From Bacteroidota bacterium (GTDB taxonomy: Bacteria; Bacteroidota; Bacteroidia; Chitinophagales; Saprospiraceae), in NCBI GenBank assembly GCA_029781865.1, contig JAKOVW010000054.1, forward strand, positions 248,001 to 312,000: a DNA stretch of 64,000 bases, in the 5' to 3' direction. A program made the translations under genes and the position numbers. The notes beneath the pieces were generated by a model. It did no database searches, was not told the DNA's origin, and worked only from the letters and a program-made list of their open reading frames with translations. Every line of letters starts with the position of its first letter. Position 1 is the first letter of the stretch. This document shows positions 19,326 to 26,873 of this stretch, piece by piece.

Positions 19326-20204
19326 ATGCATTTAACCTCACATTCGGAAACAGGAAAACTAAAATCACTTTTCATTAAGCATGCTAAACACGCATTTCTT
19401 AGTGATGAACATATTGAAACACATTGGAAACATTTGAATTACCTGGATAAACCAAATCTGAATTCCGCATTACGCGAGTTCGAATCTTTTGAAACTATTT
19501 TAAAACAAAACGGGGCTGATCTTTATCATTTGCCAGAAGATCCGGATGTCAATATGGATTCCATATATTGCAGAGACGCAGCAATTGCTACAAACCTGGG
19601 AATGATAATTTGTAACATGGGTAAGGAAGCCAGAAAGCATGAACCAAGGGCTGAAAGAAAAGCTTTCGAATCAAATGACATTCCAATTTTAGGTTCAATA
19701 TTTGCCCCCGGGACACTTGAAGGAGGTGATGTAGCCTGGATTGATGAACACACTCTTGCCGTTGGTCACACTTACCGCTCGAATGAAGACGGAATCAGAC
19801 AATTGAAAGTCCTTTTAGCTCCTATGCACGTAAATGTCATCGTTGTACCATTACCCCATTATAAAGGTCCGGGAGATGTGTTTCATCTTATGTCCATTAT
19901 AAGTCCTGTGGATAAAGATCTTGCTGTAGTGTATTCTCCACTGATGCCCATTGCATTTCGCAATGAGTTGCTGAGACGTGGTTATCAATTCATAGAAGTT
20001 GCAGATGATGAATTTGAAACTATGGGTTGTAACGTCTTGGCTCTAGCACCACGGGTATGCATGATGGTTGACGGCAATCCTAAAACCAAACTTGCACTGG
20101 AAAATGCAGGTTGCACGGTCTTTGAATACAAAGGAGTAGAAATCAGCGTAAAAGGCGGTGGCGGTCCTACTTGTCTGACCAGGCCAATTCAACGGTATGT
20201 TTGA
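19326..20204 (+). CDS. Guanidino-modifying hydrolase (DDAH/arginine deiminase superfamily)
   Basis: A 292-residue protein of the amidinotransferase/dimethylarginine dimethylaminohydrolase fold. Visible catalytic positions: Asp84 in YCRDAA, the LEGGD motif (131-135), His187 in GDVFHLMS and nucleophile Cys283 in GGGGPTCLTRP near the C-terminus, the usual order Asp/Glu-His-Cys. The family hydrolyses the guanidinium of arginine or methylated arginines to give citrulline plus amine or ammonia. The antiporter gene just upstream probably imports the substrate or exports the product. Arginine deiminase proper is longer (about 400 residues), so a DDAH-type activity is more likely. Confidence 0.82.
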   Translation: MHLTSHSETGKLKSLFIKHAKHAFLSDEHIETHWKHLNYLDKPNLNSALREFESFETILKQNGADLYHLPEDPDVNMDSIYCRDAAIATNLGMIICNMGKEARKHEPRAERKAFESNDIPILGSIFAPGTLEGGDVAWIDEHTLAVGHTYRSNEDGIRQLKVLLAPMHVNVIVVPLPHYKGPGDVFHLMSIISPVDKDLAVVYSPLMPIAFRNELLRRGYQFIEVADDEFETMGCNVLALAPRVCMMVDGNPKTKLALENAGCTVFEYKGVEISVKGGGGPTCLTRPIQRYV

Positions 20205-20296
20205 AGAAATAAGTAAAGATCCAACATCAGACTATAAGTATCCAAACGCAGAGTAAAGTACTATGCTGATTCATTTCTATATCTGAAAAATGCAAA

Positions 20297-20327
20297 AAAA
20301 ATAGCCTTCATGTTGAAGGCTATTTTT
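20297..20327. terminator. Bidirectional terminator between convergent genes
   Basis: A 14-bp perfect stem (AAAAATAGCCTTCA/TGAAGGCTATTTTT) with a 3-nt loop, A-rich before and T-rich after. It sits between the convergent hydrolase and PhaE-like genes and can stop both. Confidence 0.88.
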
Positions 20328-20406
20328 ATTCATATTAAATTGTTTCTATTTCATTTAAAAATACATGAAAGCAATCTCATAGATGCTTAGAAACAATTTC
20401 CATACA

Positions 20407-21696
20407 TTACTTTTTAGAAGAAGCAACCGGAGTTGTTTTTCCTTTTTCCTGAGCTGATGTTTTTGTTTTATCACCATTTACAGCATGATCCTTTTTATCG
20501 GCAGCTTTAGGTTGAAACATTGCATTGAATTCATGCATCATTTCATTCATCATATTGGTCACTTTTTCTTTCGAAATAGTTAATTCTTCTTTAAGTTGTT
20601 TCAACTCCTCAGAATTTAAAATTTCAGAAACGCGAACCTGAGTAATTTTCAACCAGCTATTCATGAATGCTTCATAATTCGGTGCTTTGCCTTCAGTCTG
20701 ATACAAAGTCCAGAAATTCTCCATGGTTTCCGTCATGCTTTCTTTTGCTTTTGCGTATACCTTATTCTGAAAGTTTATATTCTTTTCAACATAGTCCAAA
20801 AATGTCTTTCTTCCTTTAAAATACTTTTCAGAAATTGCTTTTACATCTTCTTTAAGATCGAAATCTCCGATAACAGTCTTTGATTGTTCAAATTGATTCA
20901 TAAAATCGGCATACATCTTTCCGATTGGCTCAAGAACTGTATTTTTCGTACCGCTTACAATCTGTTCGTTCATGCTTTTTACAGCCTTTTGCGCTTCTTT
21001 TTGTCTGGATTCCATTTGAGTAAAGTAGGTCTCATAGAAATGATCAAATGTTTCCGTTGACTTTTTCAAATTATCGATCGTATTCAAACCCATTAAGCTA
21101 TCGACAATTTTATTGAATGAATCACTAGGGAAAAAACTATGAAAATTTTCTTTAGTGACCATACCTTTCATAATACCTTCTTCAAGGATTTTTTTCCAAT
21201 GCATTTGCATGTCTTCATAAGCCTTGAAAAAATGACTTAAAAAGGCATTGCTACCGGTCATTTCTGAGAAAGAATTTTTAAAATCTCCGGTAAACGCATT
21301 TTTTGCTTCGCGCATCATATTCTCCCATGCTGATATGGTAGCTTTGAATGAATCAGAAAAGGTCTTGTTGTTTGCCTGGAATTTCTCCATGGCATTTCCT
21401 GAATAAGACTGAATTAAGTCTTGCCATTTTTGAGTGTACTCCTGTTGAATAGTCAACCAATTTTGGAAAAAATTGGGAACATTTTGCATGTTTTCAGTCA
21501 TGTCCTTTGAAATCATTTTATTGATTACGCCATTATATGCTTGCGCGTTTTCCTTCAACAATTCAGCTCCGGCTTTAAAAGGAGTTGTCATGGAATGGAT
21601 AGAATCTTCGAAAATCGTCTTTGAATTATTCGTCCAATTTTCGATTACTTCTTTTTGCTTTTTAACCATGGTTTCTAAAGTTTCTGTTGTATTCAT
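20407..21696 (-). CDS. Probable PHA synthase subunit PhaE / phasin-like protein
   Basis: A 429-residue, highly charged, almost entirely helical protein with no signal peptide. The start at 21696 is preferred over a longer in-frame extension because it follows an A-rich leader shared with the fasciclin gene. Repeated Trp- and Phe-containing helices (NFFQNWLTIQQEYTQKWQDL) and a C-terminal coiled coil (about 350-400, FWTLYQTEG..FMNSWLKITQ..LKQLKEEL) resemble PhaE of class III polyhydroxyalkanoate synthases; the last 35 residues are a Lys-rich tail as in granule-bound phasins. A LytTR regulator and phaB lie next to it, which supports a PHA role. No phaC is in the window. A plain phasin is the main alternative. 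Confidence 0.55.
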   Translation of the reverse strand: MNTTETLETMVKKQKEVIENWTNNSKTIFEDSIHSMTTPFKAGAELLKENAQAYNGVINKMISKDMTENMQNVPNFFQNWLTIQQEYTQKWQDLIQSYSGNAMEKFQANNKTFSDSFKATISAWENMMREAKNAFTGDFKNSFSEMTGSNAFLSHFFKAYEDMQMHWKKILEEGIMKGMVTKENFHSFFPSDSFNKIVDSLMGLNTIDNLKKSTETFDHFYETYFTQMESRQKEAQKAVKSMNEQIVSGTKNTVLEPIGKMYADFMNQFEQSKTVIGDFDLKEDVKAISEKYFKGRKTFLDYVEKNINFQNKVYAKAKESMTETMENFWTLYQTEGKAPNYEAFMNSWLKITQVRVSEILNSEELKQLKEELTISKEKVTNMMNEMMHEFNAMFQPKAADKKDHAVNGDKTKTSAQEKGKTTPVASSKK

Positions 21697-21722
21697 AATT
21701 TTGTATTTTATGTTTGTAATAA
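21697..21722 (-). promoter_or_regulatory. A-rich leader shared with the fasciclin gene
   Basis: Read on the minus strand, the 26 bases before the ATG (TTATTACAAACA, then TAAAATACAAAA) are nearly identical to those before the fasciclin gene (24046-24072). A-rich, SD-free leaders are typical of well-translated Bacteroidota genes. Confidence 0.5.
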
Positions 21723-21829
21723 GAACTCGAAGATATCCCATAATATAGTGCCTGCAGGGCCGATCGTTGTGAACAGGCAATTATTGAAGGTGAATCGGTA
21801 AATTTATCAGGTGAAGGAAACCCGGTAGC

Positions 21830-22456
21830 TTACATAAAAAGCAAACCCGAAAGCAGGTCTTCCTTGTAGGCCGGTCCGATCGGAATGGCTTCGGATTCTA
21901 TAATCACCTCACCTTCTTCGATAGCTTCGATAAAATCGAGGTTGACCAGGTAGGATCGGTGAATGCGTTTGAAATTAGAAAAAGGGGCAAGTTTTTCCTC
22001 CATTTCTTTTAGACTATGGCTTACCAGGTATCTTGCATCGCTGGTTCTGATGATAGAATACACATCTTTCGCCATAATCCAACGAATCTCTTTGAAATGA
22101 ATTTTTTCAAGCCTGTTTTTCACTTTTAGAAAAATGCCGGTATGATTAGAGGCCAACGAATTATTTTCCATCAAGAATTTAAATTGATCAATCGTTATAC
22201 TGCCTTTGATTAATGCAGATTTCGCTAGCCACTTTTGCACTTGATTTTCTGCCATATAAACGCCTACTAATTGGTCTTGTAGTTCTTTTAATTTTGGCTG
22301 TTTATTCAATAATTTATTTAAATTGGATTCAACATCAAGATATACAAAAATCAACCGGTAGTCATTACGGAAGGATTCCGGATTAACGTCGACTGAATAA
22401 CCTGCCAAATTCTGAAACAGATTCAGATCATGCGTAACTAATGCAAATTTTGCCAA
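21830..22456 (-). CDS. LytTR-domain DNA-binding regulator
   Basis: A 208-residue protein with a C-terminal LytTR DNA-binding domain (about 108-205: FLKVKNRLEKIHFKEIRWI, then FKRIHRSYLVNLDFI, the signature of the family). The N-terminal 100 residues are not a recognisable receiver domain and lack the aspartate pocket, so it is not a classical response regulator. The only start in frame is TTG at 22456; no upstream ATG exists. It lies between the PhaE-like gene and divergent phaB, so control of PHA genes is a reasonable inference. Confidence 0.8.
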   Translation of the reverse strand: MAKFALVTHDLNLFQNLAGYSVDVNPESFRNDYRLIFVYLDVESNLNKLLNKQPKLKELQDQLVGVYMAENQVQKWLAKSALIKGSITIDQFKFLMENNSLASNHTGIFLKVKNRLEKIHFKEIRWIMAKDVYSIIRTSDARYLVSHSLKEMEEKLAPFSNFKRIHRSYLVNLDFIEAIEEGEVIIESEAIPIGPAYKEDLLSGLLFM

Positions 22457-22549
22457 TGCCCGTGAATTTAATACGAAAACAAAATGTCCGACAGGATTTA
22501 AGGTGACAAAACTACAAAATATAAATGAACAAGTCTTACACCCCTGACC

Positions 22550-22580
22550 TTTGATAATTTGAATTCAAAATATATCTTTA
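22550..22580 (+). promoter_or_regulatory. phaB promoter
   Basis: TTTG (22550-22553), 19 nt, TATCTTTA (22573-22580): one mismatch to the Bacteroidota consensus TTTG-N19-TAnnTTTG. It lies 29 bp before the phaB ATG. Confidence 0.6.
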
Positions 22581-22609
22581 TGTTTTATTAATCAAAAAAT
22601 TCAGCAAAT

Positions 22610-23356
22610 ATGAATCCAAGAAGTAAAACCATAGCCTTGATAACCGGAGCCACAGGAGGATTAGGGACAGCCATGTGTCAAAAATTATCACGTGATGGCT
22701 ATACTGTAGTTGCAAATTACAGAAACGAAACCAAGGCACAGGAATGGAAAGCAAAAAACAAGGAACTTGGATTTGATTTCAACATGGTAAAGGGAGATGT
22801 AACGGATTTTGATGATATGGGCAGAATGATGGCAGAAGTAAAAGATGCATTTGGCGGTGTATCCATTCTAATCAATAATGCAGGAATAACCAGGGATACT
22901 CCAATTTGGAAAATGACCAAGGAACAATGGCACGATGTGATTTCATCGAATCTGAACAGTGTGTTTAATTGCACACGACATGTCATTGAAGATATGATTG
23001 AACAGGGATTCGGTCGTATCATCAATATTTCTTCTGTCAATGGGCAAAGAGGTCAATTCGGACAAGTCAATTATTCAGCAGCTAAAGCAGGTATGCATGG
23101 ATTCACAAAATCCCTGGCCATGGAAGTTGCAAAGAAAGGAATTACCGTCAATACCATCTCGCCGGGATACATTGGCACTGATATGGTCATGGCTATCCGG
23201 GAAGAAGTGCGCAATAAAATTGTCGAACAAATACCGATGGGACGCCTGGGAGGAACTGAGGAAATTGCTCATCTCGTGTCTTTTCTTGCATCAGAAAAAG
23301 CGGCTTACATCACAGGAGCCAATTATGCAATCAACGGAGGACAGCACGTCTATTAA
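22610..23356 (+). CDS. phaB: Acetoacetyl-CoA reductase
   Basis: A 248-residue short-chain dehydrogenase that reduces acetoacetyl-CoA to (R)-3-hydroxybutyryl-CoA with NADPH, the monomer step of polyhydroxybutyrate synthesis. Visible: cofactor motif TGATGGLG (12-19), NNAGITRD (89-96), catalytic Ser142, Tyr155 and Lys159. The stretch SSVNGQRGQFGQVNYSAAKAG and the C-terminal GANYAINGGQHVY are specific for PhaB rather than FabG. It stands divergent from the LytTR gene and near the PhaE-like gene. FabG activity is the less likely alternative. Confidence 0.88.
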   Translation: MNPRSKTIALITGATGGLGTAMCQKLSRDGYTVVANYRNETKAQEWKAKNKELGFDFNMVKGDVTDFDDMGRMMAEVKDAFGGVSILINNAGITRDTPIWKMTKEQWHDVISSNLNSVFNCTRHVIEDMIEQGFGRIINISSVNGQRGQFGQVNYSAAKAGMHGFTKSLAMEVAKKGITVNTISPGYIGTDMVMAIREEVRNKIVEQIPMGRLGGTEEIAHLVSFLASEKAAYITGANYAINGGQHVY

Positions 23357-23434
23357 AAGTGAGCAGTTATGTATGAATTTTAAATCAATCCAGAATAAAT
23401 TAAGATCATTTAACCGCAATAATAAAAATGGAAC

Positions 23435-23462
23435 GGAGCGCTGTAGAAATCCACAGCACTCC
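23435..23462. terminator. Hairpin between convergent phaB and fasciclin genes
   Basis: A 12-bp stem with two G-T mismatches (GGAGCGCTGTAG / CCACAGCACTCC) and a short loop lies between two convergent genes. It is followed by an imperfect T-rich stretch. Confidence 0.5.
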
Positions 23463-23487
23463 ATTCAACCATTTTAATTCAATCAAT

Positions 23488-24045
23488 TTAATTTGGCATC
23501 ACAACAGTATCCACAACATGGATTACTCCGTTGCTTTGATAAACATTTTTAATAGTTACTGTTGACATAGCACCCTTTTCATCTGTCAAAACCAATTTAT
23601 CTCCTTTCATCATTGCTTTAAGCGTTCCTCCGGAAACCGTTTTAAAACTTGCAGATCCTTTGTGCGCTTTAATCTCAGCAGCAATTGCATTTGAGTCATA
23701 CTTTCCTGACAAGACATGATAGCTTAGTATCTTAGTCAGAAGAGCCTTGTTTTCCGGTTTTAACAAAGACTCAACTGTTCCTTTTGGCAGTTTTGCAAAG
23801 GCTTCATTGGTGGGCGCAAATACAGTAAATGGACCTGCAGACTGCAAGGTTTCCACTAATCCGGCAGCTTTAACTGCAGCCACCAAAGTGGTGTGATCCT
23901 TTGAGTTTACCGCGTTTTCGATGATATTTTTAGAAGGGTACATGACAGCGCCACCCACTTCTACCGTTCGGTCCATTTTTGTTTGGGCAAATGTCATCGC
24001 ATTCACAATTAGCACCGCAAGCATCATAAATCCAATCTTTTTCAT
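23488..24045 (-). CDS. Secreted fasciclin-domain protein
   Basis: A 185-residue protein with a signal peptide (1-20, ending TFAQ) and one fasciclin (FAS1) domain over about 40-184. Family motifs are visible: the H1-type FTVFAPTNEAFAKLP and the C-terminal NGVIHVVDTVVMP. FAS1 domains mediate adhesion to surfaces or matrix. The ATG at 24045 is chosen because it gives the signal peptide; a longer in-frame start would add 13 residues that spoil it. The A-rich leader is shared with the PhaE-like gene. Confidence 0.92.
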   Translation of the reverse strand: MKKIGFMMLAVLIVNAMTFAQTKMDRTVEVGGAVMYPSKNIIENAVNSKDHTTLVAAVKAAGLVETLQSAGPFTVFAPTNEAFAKLPKGTVESLLKPENKALLTKILSYHVLSGKYDSNAIAAEIKAHKGSASFKTVSGGTLKAMMKGDKLVLTDEKGAMSTVTIKNVYQSNGVIHVVDTVVMPN

Positions 24046-24396
24046 TGTTTTGTATTTTATTGTTTGTAATAAATTTAAATTCACTGTGAGATACGTTTCG
24101 AATGTTTGATTTGGATTTACATTTTCGAAATTATTTTTTTAAGCGCATAATAAATCAGTTTTAAATCCTTTGTATTAAGGTTCAATTGAGCTAGTATAAA
24201 ATAAAGTCAGTCCGTAATTACGAACATCAAATCATAAATGCGATATTTTAAGTAATTTTGTAAAATATAAATGCGGTTTTACGAAGTATTCATAGCCTAT
24301 TACCAAACTATTTTGGATTTTTAATGTTAAAAATTCTTGTGCTTTATTGACTCATAATAACCTGGATCCTATTTATTAATTTTTAATCCATTTCAA
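24046..24396. other. 351-bp divergent intergenic region
   Basis: Between the fasciclin gene (minus) and the Msr fusion (plus). Apart from the A-rich leader at 24046-24072 nothing recognisable was seen: no clear -33/-7 pair, no hairpin, no open frame of note. Confidence 0.5.
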
Positions 24397-25479
24397 ATGA
24401 AATATTTACTTTTTGCTTTTGTCCTACTGACCAACTTCATCCATTGCACGCCAACGAGTAAAAGCAATGCATCTACTCCAATGCCTGAAATGACAACAGA
24501 TATAAAAACGGAAAATCAGGGTATGGACACAAACTGGACCGAAAAGGTCATAAAGCCCAAAGAGGAATGGAAAAGGATATTGACCAAAGAACAATATTAC
24601 ATTACCAGGGAACAAGGCACTGAACCTGCTTTTTCCAGTGATCTTTACAATAACCATGAAGATGGAATGTATTTATGTGTTTGCTGTAATAATCCATTAT
24701 TCAGCTCCGAAACCAAATTTGAATCGGGAACCGGTTGGCCAAGTTTTTTTCTGCCTTATTCACTTAAAAGTGTAAGTGTTTCTGTAGATAATTCTTTGGG
24801 AATGTCCAGAGATGAAATTTCATGCAAACGCTGCGATGCGCACTTAGGGCATGTATTTAATGATGGTCCTCAACCTACCGGATTGCGATATTGTATGGAT
24901 GGACTAGCCTTAAAGTTTGTCAAAAAAGAAACACCAAGTACGCTTAAAAAAGCAACATTTGCAGCCGGTTGCTTTTGGTGTGAAGAATATACCTTTGAAC
25001 ATGTCATCGGGGTTAGTAGTGTGATCTCCGGATATTGCGGCGGCAAATCGGAAAACCCTACATATGAAGAAGTCGGATCCGGAAAAACCGATCATGCAGA
25101 ATCGTTTGAATTGGAATATGATCCTTCGAAAATTTCATACGCTTCATTATTAAAAGTATTTTTCGCTTCTCAGGATCCAACTCAGGTGAATGGACAGGGA
25201 CCTGATCATGGCAGGCAATATCGCTCCATAGTTTTTTACAGAAACGAAGAGGAAAAGAAAATGGCCTCAGATTATATTCAGGAATTAACGAATTCAAAAA
25301 AATATTCCAAACCCATAGCCACTGAGTTGGTACCATTTACAAAATTCTGGAAAGCGGAAGATTATCATCAGGATTATATTAAAAACCATCCCGATGATCC
25401 TTATGTACAACAGGAATCTTTTCCCAGATACAATCGAACTAAAAGCAGAGTGCCTGAATTTTTTAAAAAGACGGAATAG
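24397..25479 (+). CDS. msrBA: Lipoprotein MsrB-MsrA methionine sulfoxide reductase fusion
   Basis: A 360-residue bifunctional repair enzyme that reduces both R- and S-methionine sulfoxide. A lipobox (NFIHC, Cys17) places it outside the cytoplasm. MsrB comes first (about 55-175): zinc cysteines 94/97 and 143/146, the GTGWPSF motif, and catalytic Cys166 in LRYCMDG. MsrA follows (about 185-345) with GCFWC, catalytic Cys192, and the DPTQVNGQGPDHGRQYRS stretch. The domain order B-A is the reverse of the PilB/MsrAB type of Neisseria. No thioredoxin domain is attached, so an external periplasmic reductant is needed. Confidence 0.95.
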   Translation: MKYLLFAFVLLTNFIHCTPTSKSNASTPMPEMTTDIKTENQGMDTNWTEKVIKPKEEWKRILTKEQYYITREQGTEPAFSSDLYNNHEDGMYLCVCCNNPLFSSETKFESGTGWPSFFLPYSLKSVSVSVDNSLGMSRDEISCKRCDAHLGHVFNDGPQPTGLRYCMDGLALKFVKKETPSTLKKATFAAGCFWCEEYTFEHVIGVSSVISGYCGGKSENPTYEEVGSGKTDHAESFELEYDPSKISYASLLKVFFASQDPTQVNGQGPDHGRQYRSIVFYRNEEEKKMASDYIQELTNSKKYSKPIATELVPFTKFWKAEDYHQDYIKNHPDDPYVQQESFPRYNRTKSRVPEFFKKTE

Positions 25480-25567
25480 ATGATCAGACTTTAACTAACT
25501 CTTAAATTATCTCAAGAAATATGAGGAATAGCCTGATCTGCTAACCGCAATTATTCTTATGCATTAC

Positions 25568-25575
25568 TATCTTTG
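25568..25575 (+). promoter_or_regulatory. -7 box of the small membrane protein gene
   Basis: TATCTTTG fits TAnnTTTG, 25 bp before the ATG at 25601. No matching -33 TTTG is evident. Confidence 0.4.
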
Positions 25576-25600
25576 CTTTAGTCTATTAAGAAAGTAAGTT

Positions 25601-26005
25601 ATGCATCAAACCTCTCTAAGAAGTATAGGCGCTATCGTTACCGGAATGATAACTATTATCATTCTATCTATTGTTACAGATAAATTACTCGAATCCTTTG
25701 GATTGTTTCCGGTTGTTGAAAATGAAACATTCATTCCCTGGATGTTAGTTGTTGCATTGGTGTATCGTTGCATTTATGCAGTTGCAGGAGGATATGTAAC
25801 TGCAAGACTAGCCCCTGGTCAACCTATAAAACATGCCATCATACTTGGAATAATAGGAATCGTTTTAAGCATGATAGGAACCATTGTTGGATGGAATCAA
25901 TCTGCGCATTGGTATCCGATTGCGCTTGTAATAACTTCGTTGCCGTGCACCTGGCTGGGAGGAAGATTAAAACCAATATCTAATCCAGGATCATCTGCTG
26001 CGTAA
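25601..26005 (+). CDS. Small integral membrane protein, unknown function
   Basis: A 134-residue protein with four hydrophobic helices (about 8-30, 46-66, 78-98, 105-122) and a short polar C-terminus. Conserved-looking glycines in YAVAGGYVTARLAPGQPIKHA suggest a four-helix membrane family found in Bacteroidota. No catalytic motif is visible. It stands alone between the Msr fusion and the two-component system. Confidence 0.75.
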   Translation: MHQTSLRSIGAIVTGMITIIILSIVTDKLLESFGLFPVVENETFIPWMLVVALVYRCIYAVAGGYVTARLAPGQPIKHAIILGIIGIVLSMIGTIVGWNQSAHWYPIALVITSLPCTWLGGRLKPISNPGSSAA

Positions 26006-26065
26006 TTCTAAAATATACGAACAGAAATTATGAATCCTTTTATTTTAGTGATTAATTATATAGAT

Positions 26066-26113
26066 AACTGAACATTTGTTCAGTTCTTACTTGAGATGCA
26101 GCATGTAATTTTG
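26066..26113 (+). promoter_or_regulatory. Palindromic operator and promoter of the response regulator gene
   Basis: A 20-bp palindrome (AACTGAACATTTGTTCAGTT, 26066-26085; 9-bp arms, 2-bp centre) abuts the -33 position; TAATTTTG (26106-26113) fits the -7 consensus. Almost the same palindrome and a -7 box at nearly the same distance lie before the heparinase gene at 29897-29945. This looks like the binding site of the adjacent LuxR-type regulator. Confidence 0.7.
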
Positions 26114-26127
26114 ACAAATTTTTCATC

Positions 26128-26778
26128 ATGAACCCAGATAAAGACTTGACTGTAGCCATTGTGGATGACGATCCGGATATCCGGGAAGCAATGCAATGGA
26201 TTCTTGATAATACTGAAGGCTTTGCCTGTATTGGTCTGTTTAAGACATGTTCTGATGCTATCAACGGTTTAGACCAGGTAGAATCTCTTCCAAATGTTTT
26301 ACTTATGGATATCGGACTGCCCGGCCATTCGGGTGTTCAGTGTGTTAGAATTCTCAAAGAAAAATATCCTTCCATTCAAATTGTGATGCAAACTGTTCAC
26401 AGTTCCGATGAGATGATTTTTGATTCACTTCAGGCCGGTGCAAGCGGATATATCCTAAAAAAAATGGATGCAGACCGCTTGTTACAGGCAATCCGGGATG
26501 CTCACGAAGGTGGTGTGCCCATGAGCGGTGAAGTAGCCAAAAAAGTACTTAGATTTTTTCAAAAACCAATCGCTGATCCAGAAATACTGGCTTTATCTGA
26601 TCGTGAATTTGATGTTCTTAAATTGCTCATCGAAGGCCATAGCTATAAAATGATTGCCAACAGGCTTTTTCTGAGTGTCCATACCGTACGTTTTCACCTG
26701 CATAACATTTATGAAAAATTACATGTACGCTCAAGAATGGAAGCCGTTGCGAAGGCCATGAAAAACAGATGGTTTTAA
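26128..26778 (+). CDS. LuxR/NarL-family response regulator
   Basis: A 216-residue response regulator. The receiver domain (about 7-125) has the acidic pair DDD (13-15), phospho-acceptor Asp61 (LLMDIGLPG) and the KK of YILKK. The C-terminal LuxR-type helix-turn-helix (about 150-213) reads LSDREFDVLKLLIEGHSYKMIANRLFLS and HTVRFHLHNIYEKL. The sensor kinase gene lies about 95 bp downstream on the same strand. Its own promoter carries the palindrome also found before the heparinase gene, so autoregulation plus control of that enzyme is likely. Confidence 0.93.
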   Translation: MNPDKDLTVAIVDDDPDIREAMQWILDNTEGFACIGLFKTCSDAINGLDQVESLPNVLLMDIGLPGHSGVQCVRILKEKYPSIQIVMQTVHSSDEMIFDSLQAGASGYILKKMDADRLLQAIRDAHEGGVPMSGEVAKKVLRFFQKPIADPEILALSDREFDVLKLLIEGHSYKMIANRLFLSVHTVRFHLHNIYEKLHVRSRMEAVAKAMKNRWF

Positions 26779-26873
26779 CACAACCCTGATACCAAAAAAG
26801 AGATGATTCAAGAAACTGAAATAGTAAAATGTGAACTATTACTATTTGCTTGGATAAAACTAAATCAACATCA

